Shown here: positions 34,880-43,339 of the stretch, piece after piece
Position numbering within the stretch: the stretch's first letter is position 1
How the letters are laid out: each line of letters starts with the position of its first letter
Source: Candidatus Heimdallarchaeota archaeon
Lineage (GTDB): Archaea > Asgardarchaeota > Heimdallarchaeia > JABLTI01
Assembly: GCA_030614005.1 (NCBI GenBank)
Contig: JAUWKS010000014.1
Location: 1 to 62,672 of the forward strand
Reading direction: 5' to 3'
Length of the DNA stretch: 62,672 nucleotides
Made by a program: the position numbers and the translations under genes
Notes under the pieces: generated by a model
Seen by the model: only the letters and a program-made list of their open reading frames with translations
Told to the model about the DNA's origin: nothing
The model's database searches: none

Positions 34880-35629
34880 TTAAATAGGATCTCCGTGTAG
34901 TTTTCTCTGTTCTAAGTGATGAACCCAGTCAGTAATTATTTGTAACAATTCTCGCGGATTATCAATAATATGATCGGCATCCAAATCATCCGTTGTAGAA
35001 AAACCCCAAGTTACACCTATCGTCCTAAGATTATTTCTTTTTCCTAGATAAATATCAAATTGTGTGTCTCCAACGAAAATTCCATTTGTAATTTGTTCGT
35101 TTTTTAGAAATAAATTAAAGCTCTCTTCTTTATTTTTGTAATCGGTAATTACGGTATCAAAAACATTGGGTATTCCAAAATGAGTCAGTATTTTTTCTCG
35201 TTCTTCGGGTTCGTTAAGCTCAATTTCGTGTGTCACAATAGCCATTTTAATTTTAGCCATTTTTTTTATTTTCAATAGAATTTCTGGAATGCCTGGAAAA
35301 GCCTTGACATTTTTCTTAAATTCATCTTGACGATACTTTTCGAAAGTTTTTCGACCACCAAAAACAAATTTTAATGGATTTAATTTGTACTTGAACATTA
35401 ACTTAATTTTATTTGAAGAAGGAAAGTCTCTAATCAAGTTTTTTACTTGTTGCTGGGGGAAATCTCTTCCTAAAAACCTCGAATAAGCATTTGATAATGC
35501 GTTGACAGTGTCTACTAATGTTCCTGAATAGTCAAAAAATATCCAAGGTGTTTCATTTAAATTTGTGATATGGGATTTTTTTTCTATTTCATCCAATTTT
35601 ATTATTTTTTGCTTATTTTTAACAGACAA
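34880..35629 (-). CDS. HAD-superfamily phosphatase (phosphoglycolate phosphatase-like)
   Basis: A 249-residue hydrolase. The nucleophile motif is FFDYSGTLVDT (Asp about residue 33), with Ser in place of the usual second Asp-next residue (DxSGT instead of DxDGT). Motif II is IVTHEIELNE, and motif IV has GDTQFDIYLGKRN near residue 190. A helical cap (about 50-120) places it in HAD subfamily I. The changed motif I leaves the usual acid/base Asp uncertain, so activity may be altered. The substrate is unknown. The start is a TTG after GATGGAG. Confidence 0.78.
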   Translation of the reverse strand: MSVKNKQKIIKLDEIEKKSHITNLNETPWIFFDYSGTLVDTVNALSNAYSRFLGRDFPQQQVKNLIRDFPSSNKIKLMFKYKLNPLKFVFGGRKTFEKYRQDEFKKNVKAFPGIPEILLKIKKMAKIKMAIVTHEIELNEPEEREKILTHFGIPNVFDTVITDYKNKEESFNLFLKNEQITNGIFVGDTQFDIYLGKRNNLRTIGVTWGFSTTDDLDADHIIDNPRELLQIITDWVHHLEQRKLHGDPI

Positions 35630-35755
35630 ACTCCATCACCATTAGTTCTTCTTTTTTCAATAGATAAAAAACAGCTTAATTGTAGTTCAAATAAACTTTC
35701 GCTTAATGCTATTTTTTCTATACAATATAGAATAATTGATACTAACTTTTAGTAG

Positions 35756-35763
35756 TTTATAAA
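35756..35763 (+). promoter_or_regulatory. TATA box of radA
   Basis: TTTATAAA centred 26 bases upstream of the TTG start of radA. This spacing is that of an archaeal TATA box to a transcription start, so the mRNA is predicted to be leaderless. Confidence 0.6.
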
Positions 35764-35784
35764 GAAAATACACCGTGGGATAAT

Positions 35785-37155
35785 TTGAGAAAAAAGACGA
35801 GTGTGAATATTTTGGTTATTAAGAAAAATGAAAATACTGACATAGAGCAATTTACTGCTAAACATGCTAAAAAATATGGCATTCCAAAAGTTGCACTTAA
35901 AGCCTTGAAGGATTTCGGGATTTTTGATGCACGTGTACTTAGTGTCCTAACAGAAACGGAAATTGCTGCCATCCCAAATATTAGTGAGAAAACTGCTTTA
36001 GCATTAGTGCGAGCAGCAGATGATAGTTTTAGAGGGCCACTTTTTCAGAAAGCTTCCGAGCAATCTGAAAGATTCCTCAATAAACGAAAATATTTCACTA
36101 CTGGTTCAGAAGTATTTGATGAACTCTTAGGTGGCGGTATGCCAACAAGTGCCATAATTGAAATTAATGGTGAGTATCGTACTGGAAAAACTCAAACATG
36201 CCTTACATGTGCAGTTACTGCTCAACTTCCAGAAGATAAGAATGGTTTAGGAAGACCAGTTATCTATATTGATACTGAGAATTCATTTCAAGCTACCCAT
36301 CTCCAAGATATTGGTAAAAGATTTGGATTTGAACCAGAAGAATTATTGAATAATATTTTTGTTGTGCAAGCAGAACAATTACGATATCTCGATCAAGCTA
36401 TTGATAGATTGCCAGGTTATGTTCAAGCTTTGGATCCTGGATTAATAATAATTGATTCACTTATGGCTCCTTTCAGAAATGAGTTTCATCAACTAAATCT
36501 CCTCGCTGTACGACAGAAGAAAATTGGAAAACTCATTGGTTTACTGAAGAGAATAGCTATTGCCTTTAATACAACAGTTATTTTCACCAATCAAGTTTTG
36601 GCTAATATTGGTCCTTCTGCAGCTTACATTCCTGTAAAAGCTACTGGTGGTCATGTTATTGCTCACGCATCCGATATCCGAATTTTCATGAGGAAATCTA
36701 AAGGCACTCTAAGAAAAGCAAAAATCGATGATTGTGCTTGGTTGCCATCTGAACAAGTGGAATTTTACATCACTAATGCTGGAATTTCTGATGAGGAAAC
36801 CATCATATTAGATGGATCAAAGAAAAAAGTTGCCGCAACAGAGGATATTGAACCAGAAGAGAAGATTGAAACTCCATTACTTGCGGGTATAAAGGAAGTT
36901 GCTGAACAGAAGAAAGCCCAAACAAAAACCAAGAAAAAAGAGAAAACAATTGAAAAAGAAGCAGCTGTTAAAGAGGATCTAAAGGAGGAACAAAAAGAAG
37001 AAATCTTAGAGCATTCTCTATCTGATTTAGCTGTTGATATGATTGAGCTTGAGGAAATGGAACCCCAACCTGAAGAAAAGTCAAAACCAAAATCAAAAAC
37101 CAAATCTAAAGCTAAACCTTCCTCTGCAGCAAAAAAGTCAAAAGTCCCTGCATAG
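35785..37155 (+). CDS. radA: RadA/Rad51-family recombinase with long C-terminal tail
   Basis: The archaeal strand-exchange protein that forms filaments on single-stranded DNA in recombinational repair. The N-terminal helix-hairpin-helix domain (about 35-85) is followed by the RecA core. Walker A is GEYRTGKT (129-136), Walker B LIIID (220-224), the L2 region TGGHVIAHASDIRIFMRKSKG (about 288-307), and the core ends near residue 334. The last 120 residues form an unusual acidic and Lys-rich tail (EKKEKTIEKEAAVKED-like, then KSKPKSKTKSKAKPSS). Usual archaeal RadA is about 320-350 residues, so the tail is an addition. It is likely disordered and may bind partners. Confidence 0.92.
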   Translation: MRKKTSVNILVIKKNENTDIEQFTAKHAKKYGIPKVALKALKDFGIFDARVLSVLTETEIAAIPNISEKTALALVRAADDSFRGPLFQKASEQSERFLNKRKYFTTGSEVFDELLGGGMPTSAIIEINGEYRTGKTQTCLTCAVTAQLPEDKNGLGRPVIYIDTENSFQATHLQDIGKRFGFEPEELLNNIFVVQAEQLRYLDQAIDRLPGYVQALDPGLIIIDSLMAPFRNEFHQLNLLAVRQKKIGKLIGLLKRIAIAFNTTVIFTNQVLANIGPSAAYIPVKATGGHVIAHASDIRIFMRKSKGTLRKAKIDDCAWLPSEQVEFYITNAGISDEETIILDGSKKKVAATEDIEPEEKIETPLLAGIKEVAEQKKAQTKTKKKEKTIEKEAAVKEDLKEEQKEEILEHSLSDLAVDMIELEEMEPQPEEKSKPKSKTKSKAKPSSAAKKSKVPA

Positions 37156-37211
37156 AAAAATCTGCGGAAATAAAACAATTTCAAATTTCACCCAATGAAA
37201 TCTCTCGAGAG

Positions 37212-38531
37212 TTGCCTATGATAAGCGATGATAAACAGCAGAGCTACTCTGCTGGATCTCTTGGTTCAATGCGAAATATTCTCTTAATTTCTTTTGGAGC
37301 TTTCATTTGGTCAATTTATCTTTCCATTCAAGGACAATTTCTGAATGATTACATTGCTGATATGGTTACTTATACTCCATTGAAAATTTCTTTAATGGTA
37401 AGCTTAGTTGCAATGACTGGAGCATTTGCCAGCATAATTTTTGGTGCAATTAGTGATAACCTTAGAATAAAATTTGGAAGAAGAAAACCATTCATAATTA
37501 TCGGAGGAGTTTTTTCTGCAATATTCTTCTTTCTCCTGCCTTTTCCAAATGCAGTCGCAGCGATTATTGCAATCAATGTTGTAATGAGTTTATTCAATAA
37601 TGCAGCTTTTGTTTGTAACAATTCATTTATACCTGACACTACATCAAAGAAAAAACTTGGAAAAGTAAATTCTTTCGCAGCTTTGGGCACGTCTATTGGA
37701 ACTGTTGTTGGCTTTGCTATAATGATGATAAATTCAACCAACACTCTTTTCTTCGTTTCTGGGGCGATATGCTCTCTTGGTTTTCTAATTGTAGGAATAT
37801 TTATTCAAGAACCAATTAATCAATCAGAACCGAAGAAATGGTATGAATCTATCAAAGAAACATTTCATCCTAGAAGTTTGAAAAATGAAAAAGGATTCTT
37901 CAATTTCTTGATAAGTCACTTTCTATTACACACCGGAATTAACGTTTACATTCCTTTCCTTCTTATATTTCTCACACAACAAAATAATCCCTCAAGTGGA
38001 GAACTCATAGGATTAGGACTATCCATTGAAAGTGGTGAAGTTCTTGTGATATTTGCTGTAATGACTGTTGTTTCATTATTAGCTACAATTCCTATTGGAA
38101 TTTTCTCTGACCGAATTGATACAAGTTTATTTTTATTGATCTCTCGAGTAGTTTTTGCAATTACTACAATACTCTTGGCTTTGACCCCCTTAATTCGCAC
38201 ACTTAATCCTTTGTTTGTTGGAGTTTTGTTTATAATCCCTTATGGTATTGCTAATACTGCTGATATAATCTCTAGAGGAGCATTGATGCATAAATTAGCT
38301 CCTAAGGAGAAGCGAGGGCAATTTTTAGGTTTAACAGTTTTTGTTAAAATTTTGGCTCAGATTCCCGGTGTAATCATAGGCGGTTTATTAGCTCAATTTT
38401 TACAAGGAGGATACCAATTTGCCTTTGTTTTTGGAGGAGTTATCGTTCTTCTTTCTTTGCCTTTTATTTCATTTACAAAAATACGAACTCCGTTAATTCA
38501 AGAAACAACAGAAAAATCTCTCTCAAATTAA
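37212..38531 (+). CDS. MFS permease, sugar-type (GPH/SLC45-like)
   Basis: A 439-residue membrane protein with about 12 hydrophobic segments. The loop after TM2 has GAISDNLRIKFGRRKP, a motif A form shared with GPH/SLC45-type carriers and close to that of the permease at 27.0-28.4 kb. A second motif A-like loop (GIFSDRIDTS) lies after TM8. The start codon may be a GTG/TTG near 37212 or the ATG of MISDD two codons later. It lies 56 bases after radA in the same direction. The substrate is unknown; sugars or similar solutes are likely. Confidence 0.8.
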   Translation: MPMISDDKQQSYSAGSLGSMRNILLISFGAFIWSIYLSIQGQFLNDYIADMVTYTPLKISLMVSLVAMTGAFASIIFGAISDNLRIKFGRRKPFIIIGGVFSAIFFFLLPFPNAVAAIIAINVVMSLFNNAAFVCNNSFIPDTTSKKKLGKVNSFAALGTSIGTVVGFAIMMINSTNTLFFVSGAICSLGFLIVGIFIQEPINQSEPKKWYESIKETFHPRSLKNEKGFFNFLISHFLLHTGINVYIPFLLIFLTQQNNPSSGELIGLGLSIESGEVLVIFAVMTVVSLLATIPIGIFSDRIDTSLFLLISRVVFAITTILLALTPLIRTLNPLFVGVLFIIPYGIANTADIISRGALMHKLAPKEKRGQFLGLTVFVKILAQIPGVIIGGLLAQFLQGGYQFAFVFGGVIVLLSLPFISFTKIRTPLIQETTEKSLSN

Positions 38532-38548
38532 GTAGACTAATTATTTTA

Positions 38549-40828
38549 TTAGAATGAGAGTTTGAATACTTCTGTTAGAATTTTATCAAGCTCTAATAAA
38601 CTATTAGCTATTCTCTTTAATCCGAGGTATTCTGCTAAAGGCGTTAAACCTGCAATAAGTGATTTTACATTGGCTTCGACCCTCAGTAAGTCACCTTCGT
38701 ATAATTGATGCTTCTTCACCACATCGATAATTTCTTTACCTAATATCACATGCTCATAAATTGGTCGTTTGAAATTATCATTTGGAATATAGAAATTCCC
38801 TTCATTGGTTTGTTGGGTGAGTTTAAGAATTTCATACAACATTTCTGTTAAATTGGCATTCTTTTGGGTGAGATCGTACATTAACCAATCTTTTAGACGT
38901 TCAAATCTCTTTACAGATATTCCCATCTCAGAGCAAATACTGCCTTTTGTTGTAGTTTGAAATTTCCCATTATATGACTCTTTAATATAGCCTCGATATT
39001 TTAGAGAATGCAAGATAGAGAAATCTCTATTCAAAATCTCTTTGATTGTAGCTAACGGTTGTTCTTTTAATACGGTCATTCGATGCTTGCAGAATATTTT
39101 CTTTGAATCACAAGAACATGATAATTTTCCATTCATGAATGAAACAGTAAAATTATTTTTTCCATTTTCTATCTTAAAAGATTGTATGTTTTGATTAGAT
39201 AATTCACTCACAATAATCAGATTTTCAGTTGGATAAATTTTCTCTAAATCGGACAAAATTTCATTTGTAATTTTAATATTTTGTTTTAAAAGTAATTTAT
39301 AATATACCTCAGAAACATTTTCCGTATTCAATGATGTGTTAGATTCATTCTTCATTGCTAACACTTGATTCTTTGAATAATCGAAGAAACTCTCTTGTAT
39401 TAGTTTTACTAATTCTGTAAAATCTGGCTTACGACTATAAATTAAGGAAAGAACCATTCTTTCAAATTCTTCTTTACTATTGATCCTACTTTTAATATGA
39501 TCAAATTGTGGTTTTTTTTTATTTAAATCACCAATGTAGTGGCTTTCCAATTGCCAGTATCTCTCTCGTATAGTTCTTTCTTCCCTTCTATCTAGAGCTA
39601 ATATTGTACTCTTCCCGTGTAGATCATAATTAGGTCTACCAGCTCTACCAGCTATTTGATGGAAAACATTTCTAGAAAGCCATTCATTGTTCCATCTTTT
39701 AGTATCAAGAATGACGACTTCACGTGCAGGGAGATTTACACCTGCACCAAGCGTTTCTGTGCAAAATAAGACTCGAATAAATCCCAAACGAAATAATTCT
39801 TCAACTGCTTTTTGTGCAATACGACTTAGTCCTGCATGATGAAAGGCAGTTCCCTTTTCCACTAAATCATAAATTAATGCATTCCCTAAGGAATCGCGGG
39901 ATAAAGGAATACTGTCTAAAAAACTAAGCACCCTTCCTACATTGAAATTGCCACTTCCATTAAGGCATTTCTCTATGTAATTTGAATATTCAGAAGCTAA
40001 TTCCTCAGATTTAGATCTTGTTCCACAGAAAATCAATATTTGAGCATCAAGAGGAATATTATCTCGAATTATTTTTTTCACACTGACTTCAGGTCGAAAT
40101 GTAGGTATTATTTCAAAATCAAGAGGTATTAACCGTTTAGAGCTGCTTATTAATACAGCATCCAACCAAGTAGCAATATCACTTGGATTTGCTGCTGTTG
40201 CTGAGAGTAAGATTAACCTTACTTTTCCCTTCAATGCAATTAGTATTGTTTCTAGAGTTGCTCCACGTTGAGAATCACCAATTAAATGAAACTCATCTAC
40301 GATAACATTTTTTATTTTACCAAGTAAACTTGGCAAGCGACCAATAATAGTTCTAAATCGTTCATAAGTAGAAATTAAGATATGGCATTTTCTAATTTCT
40401 TCTTCATTAAAATCCACTTCTGACATAGACATATGAATTTTGACACCGAATTTTTTATACATTTTAGCTAAATGATTTGCTTTTTCTTCTGCTAATGCAC
40501 GCAAAGGAACTAGAAAAATCGTTTTTGTATCGAAAGTCATTTCTTCTCTAAGTTTTCTTTTTTCAAGTTTTGTGAGGCTCTCTTCTTGTAAGGAGTCAAA
40601 CTCATTGTCCAAATCATTTTCCCTATCAAGTAATTCCACAATAGTAATTAATTCCGCAATCAATGTTTTCCCTGAACCACTAGGAGAAACGATAACTAGA
40701 TTTTCTTCTCCAAAAATGTACGGATAAGCCTTTCTTTGTATGTCTGTGAATTTTTTTATTCCGCCTTGTAAGAGGACTTTTTGTAATTCATCGGGAAGTT
40801 GTTTGATGTAATTATTTGTAACAACCAT
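38549..40828 (-). CDS. Ski2-like (Hel308-type) helicase with a SWIM zinc finger
   Basis: A 759-residue superfamily 2 helicase. Walker A is SPSGSGKT (48-55), motif II DEFH (178-181), motif III SATAANP (209-215), and motif VI QIAGRAGRP (391-399). It begins with a Q-motif-like IKKFTDIQRKAYPYIF. This fits the Hel308/Ski2 group that unwinds forked or repair DNA. Beyond residue 500 it departs from Hel308: a SWIM finger (C571-x-C573-x6-C580-x-H582) sits in FMNGKLSCSCDSKKIFCKH, flanked by helical domains. SWIM fingers bind DNA or protein. It is convergent with the MFS gene, 17 bases apart. Confidence 0.85.
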   Translation of the reverse strand: MVVTNNYIKQLPDELQKVLLQGGIKKFTDIQRKAYPYIFGEENLVIVSPSGSGKTLIAELITIVELLDRENDLDNEFDSLQEESLTKLEKRKLREEMTFDTKTIFLVPLRALAEEKANHLAKMYKKFGVKIHMSMSEVDFNEEEIRKCHILISTYERFRTIIGRLPSLLGKIKNVIVDEFHLIGDSQRGATLETILIALKGKVRLILLSATAANPSDIATWLDAVLISSSKRLIPLDFEIIPTFRPEVSVKKIIRDNIPLDAQILIFCGTRSKSEELASEYSNYIEKCLNGSGNFNVGRVLSFLDSIPLSRDSLGNALIYDLVEKGTAFHHAGLSRIAQKAVEELFRLGFIRVLFCTETLGAGVNLPAREVVILDTKRWNNEWLSRNVFHQIAGRAGRPNYDLHGKSTILALDRREERTIRERYWQLESHYIGDLNKKKPQFDHIKSRINSKEEFERMVLSLIYSRKPDFTELVKLIQESFFDYSKNQVLAMKNESNTSLNTENVSEVYYKLLLKQNIKITNEILSDLEKIYPTENLIIVSELSNQNIQSFKIENGKNNFTVSFMNGKLSCSCDSKKIFCKHRMTVLKEQPLATIKEILNRDFSILHSLKYRGYIKESYNGKFQTTTKGSICSEMGISVKRFERLKDWLMYDLTQKNANLTEMLYEILKLTQQTNEGNFYIPNDNFKRPIYEHVILGKEIIDVVKKHQLYEGDLLRVEANVKSLIAGLTPLAEYLGLKRIANSLLELDKILTEVFKLSF

Positions 40829-40894
40829 TTTCTTTTCTCCGCTACTGGTTCTTGCGAGATCAATTACTATTGTTTTAATAAGTTAGAATCGATT

Positions 40895-41203
40895 TCATGT
40901 TTTATTTTCAAGCAGCTTGTAGCAAGCATTAACTGCAAATTCGAAGATACCTCTTTCTACTAGCTCGTCAGTAATGATTTCTTCTAAAGTGAGTGAGTTA
41001 TAACATTGTTCTCTAGTAATACAAGATGTACATTTAGCATGATCAAAGTAAGGACAGATATCATTATGATATCGGATGTTTTTCCACTCAAGCATTAGCA
41101 TTAAATTAGGTAGATTGTGAATTCTATGTCTCAGTTTATTGGTTCCCCAGTAATTTATTTCATCAGCTTTCATAAGGCGCGTTCCCTGTTCAAGTAGATA
41201 CAA
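40895..41203 (-). CDS. small Cys-rich protein, possible metal-binding
   Basis: A 102-residue protein that I do not recognise. The central part has Cys residues in the order CPYFDHAKCTSCITREQC, which could hold zinc or an iron-sulfur cluster. A further Cys lies in AVNACYKLL. The rest is helical. It lies 66 bases upstream of the Ski2-like helicase gene in the same direction and may be its operon partner. The ATG at 41173 (MKADEINYWG) is an alternative start. Confidence 0.55.
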   Translation of the reverse strand: MYLLEQGTRLMKADEINYWGTNKLRHRIHNLPNLMLMLEWKNIRYHNDICPYFDHAKCTSCITREQCYNSLTLEEIITDELVERGIFEFAVNACYKLLENKT

Positions 41204-41327
41204 GCTATCATCATTGTTTCATTGTGTTACTTCTTCAAAGAATCACCAGTCAATTTCATTTAAAAAGAACCCAATAGTAGATTTGTAAGATAAAAACAGT
41301 ATATTTATGGTTACAGCTTAATATTCT

Positions 41328-41349
41328 AATTTTACTAGATAGTAAAATT
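41328..41349. promoter_or_regulatory. 9-bp inverted repeat upstream of the CBS gene
   Basis: AATTTTACT, a 4-base spacer and AGTAAAATT form a perfect inverted repeat. It lies about 20 bases before a TATA-like TTTTTATATTAA (about 41369-41380) that could serve the CBS-domain gene starting at 41441. An operator is likely. The rest of the 41204-41440 gap holds only AT-rich sequence. Confidence 0.4.
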
Positions 41350-41440
41350 TTAGATTTAAATTGAAACTTTTTATATTAATGCTTACCATTAAGAATATTA
41401 AGTTGAAATTACAAATCAATATTGTGTGACGTGAATACTT

Positions 41441-41884
41441 ATGTCTCTTACAACAAAATCTCAAATTGATACAATAATGATCAAACCAGCAATGGTTGAC
41501 GAGAATGACTCCATGAGTGTAATTGCTAAAGTTTTATTACAAACGAATAAAGGTTGTGTCTTTGTAACAAGTATTGGTGAAGTAGTCGGAATCATCACTG
41601 AAAGAGATATTCTAAGGTTATTATTAAAAGAAGGATGTATGCTCTCGGAAGAAATTGAAGCTCAGGATTTTATGGTCAAACCTGTAATTTCAATTCCAAA
41701 AACTGCTACTTTAGCAGCAGCAGATGATTTAATGGCACAAACTGGTGTAAATAGATTAGCAGTTGTAGAAAAGGAAGGATCATTAATTGTCGTTGGTATC
41801 CTTGATTCTGAAATGCTTAATGTTAACCTAAAAACTGAAGTATTAAAAACTTACAAGAAAAGACAAAAATATGTCCAAAAATAG
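41441..41884 (+). CDS. CBS-domain-pair protein
   Basis: A 147-residue protein consisting of two CBS motifs (about 10-70 and 75-140) and nothing else. The first has CVFVTSIGEVVGIITERDILRLLL, the second GVNRLAVVEKEGSLIVVGILDSEML. CBS pairs bind adenosyl ligands such as AMP, ATP or SAM and act as regulatory modules. Stand-alone pairs usually sense energy state for other proteins. No partner is evident next to it. An inverted repeat upstream suggests it is transcriptionally controlled. Confidence 0.88.
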   Translation: MSLTTKSQIDTIMIKPAMVDENDSMSVIAKVLLQTNKGCVFVTSIGEVVGIITERDILRLLLKEGCMLSEEIEAQDFMVKPVISIPKTATLAAADDLMAQTGVNRLAVVEKEGSLIVVGILDSEMLNVNLKTEVLKTYKKRQKYVQK

Positions 41885-41903
41885 TGATTAGACGATCTTT
41901 TCA

Positions 41904-42839
41904 TTATTTTTTCTCTTTTTTCTTCTTATCTTTAAGATATTCTCTCAAAAAATAAGAGCAATTATCCGTAAACTGACAGAATTTACACATCCAATTCTGT
42001 GGACAATCTGCAGGTTTTCTTTCTCTTTTCCAATAACCAAGAGCCCATTCCATATCAACTTCAAAACTTTCTTGATGATACAAACTTCGATCATTACAAA
42101 CTTCCGACCGATCTTCTTGATGAAGATAAATGGCGTGTAGCTCAAGTGATTGTTCTGGAAGATTTCTTAATATTTCAAATACTTTTATTAAAAGTTCATG
42201 TGGAGGTGTGGTCTCTAATAGCTTGATTTGTTCTTCTGGAAGTTGTTTAAGTAATTCTTCCGATGGAACTAACTCATTAGGCATATCAAAATAATCCTTG
42301 AACATCTCTTCATTAAAATCACCTGATTTCAGATCACTCAGCAAATGCCAATATACTTGCATTTGAATTCTATTTCTTCTTTTTTGTTCATAGGTGGGCG
42401 CTCTTCGTGATTTTCTCGTTTTATAATCTGTAATAACGAGAAGTTTGTTTCCCTCACTATCCTCCTCAATTTTTATTTGGTCAATTACCCCAAGACATGG
42501 TATGCCATTTATTTTACCAACAACAGGTAGCTCTCGAGTCACTTTTAATTCATTAAACATTACTAATTTGGAATACATTTGCAGAATATAAGCGATTATA
42601 CTATCTTCATTTGTTGTTACTTCAACTTCTATAATTGGACCAAGCTCTTCTTCAAGACTTCGATGGATTTCTGAACCTTTAATCATTTCAGGTGTTGGTT
42701 CCATTCCTAACTGTAATTTCAAATGTAGCTGCATCTCACACCAAAATTGATCAGCTATTTTACTTGCTGATATATGGTGAACTTCGTCTTGGAAAAGTTC
42801 CTTCTCATTTTCATCTAAACTATTGCCTCGTTCACTCAT
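41904..42839 (-). CDS. EXO5/Dem1-like Fe-S single-strand DNA exonuclease
   Basis: A 311-residue PD-(D/E)xK nuclease with the plan of eukaryotic exonuclease 5 (Dem1). Motifs in order: a first Cys (C34, FWCEMQ), GSEIH (55-59), RELPVVGKINGIPCLGVID (Asp120), ITDYKTR (Asp138, Lys140), RIQMQVYWHLL, and a C-terminal CKFCQFTDNC (C285, C288, C294). C34 plus the three C-terminal Cys would hold a 4Fe-4S cluster, as in EXO5 and the related Cas4/AddB proteins. C279 is an extra Cys nearby. No Cas genes or CRISPR array are present, so Cas4 is unlikely. A role in DNA repair or processing is inferred. Confidence 0.78.
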   Translation of the reverse strand: MSERGNSLDENEKELFQDEVHHISASKIADQFWCEMQLHLKLQLGMEPTPEMIKGSEIHRSLEEELGPIIEVEVTTNEDSIIAYILQMYSKLVMFNELKVTRELPVVGKINGIPCLGVIDQIKIEEDSEGNKLLVITDYKTRKSRRAPTYEQKRRNRIQMQVYWHLLSDLKSGDFNEEMFKDYFDMPNELVPSEELLKQLPEEQIKLLETTPPHELLIKVFEILRNLPEQSLELHAIYLHQEDRSEVCNDRSLYHQESFEVDMEWALGYWKRERKPADCPQNWMCKFCQFTDNCSYFLREYLKDKKKKEKK

Positions 42840-42938
42840 ATTTTAAAATAGAAACAGAAGTTGAATTTAATTTTACTGTTAATGAAAAGAAATGGTTTGG
42901 GGGGTTTTTATTTCTCGTTTTGAATGATTCTATAGGCG

Positions 42939-43232
42939 ATGTTTGTGATTTTTGTAAAAAATAGGTTGGAAATACTAGACTCAAGCAGTTTCTTAGATAG
43001 CCTAAAAGACATTCCAAATAATTTTGCAACAATTTTCAGTAATGCCGTTGCCTTTCTAATTACAATTTGTTTTGCACTTGGAGTTATTCTAGCCATTATT
43101 GGTGCAATAAAATGGGCAACTGGTTGGGATGAACGTAGTGGTAAGAAAACAATTGTAAAAGGAATTGTACTTATTGCTCTTTCATTAATCGCTGGAAGCT
43201 TGGGCATTGGAATAGCTACACTTACAACATAA
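42939..43232 (+). CDS. small protein with two transmembrane helices
   Basis: A 97-residue protein. A hydrophilic N-terminus (about 30 residues) is followed by a helix at about 36-58 (AVAFLITICFALGVILAIIGAI), a short polar loop WATGWDERSGKK and a second helix at about 72-93. The layout resembles VirB2/TrbC-type pilin-like or small holin-like proteins, but without a signature I can rely on. The start may be the ATG at 42939 or a TTG at 42966. It lies divergent from the EXO5-like gene. Confidence 0.5.
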   Translation: MFVIFVKNRLEILDSSSFLDSLKDIPNNFATIFSNAVAFLITICFALGVILAIIGAIKWATGWDERSGKKTIVKGIVLIALSLIAGSLGIGIATLTT

Positions 43233-43339
43233 TAAATAGGTAATAAAATTACAATATCATTCCTTTTGTAATAACTTTAAAAATAGCTAATCCATTTGTT
43301 ATGTGTGAGCTATGAAAATTATTTCTAGGAGATAAAAAA

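Noticed and set aside
41904..42839. Cas4 nuclease of a CRISPR system
   Set aside because: No repeats, cas1/cas2 or other cas genes in the window; the motif order and length fit EXO5 better.
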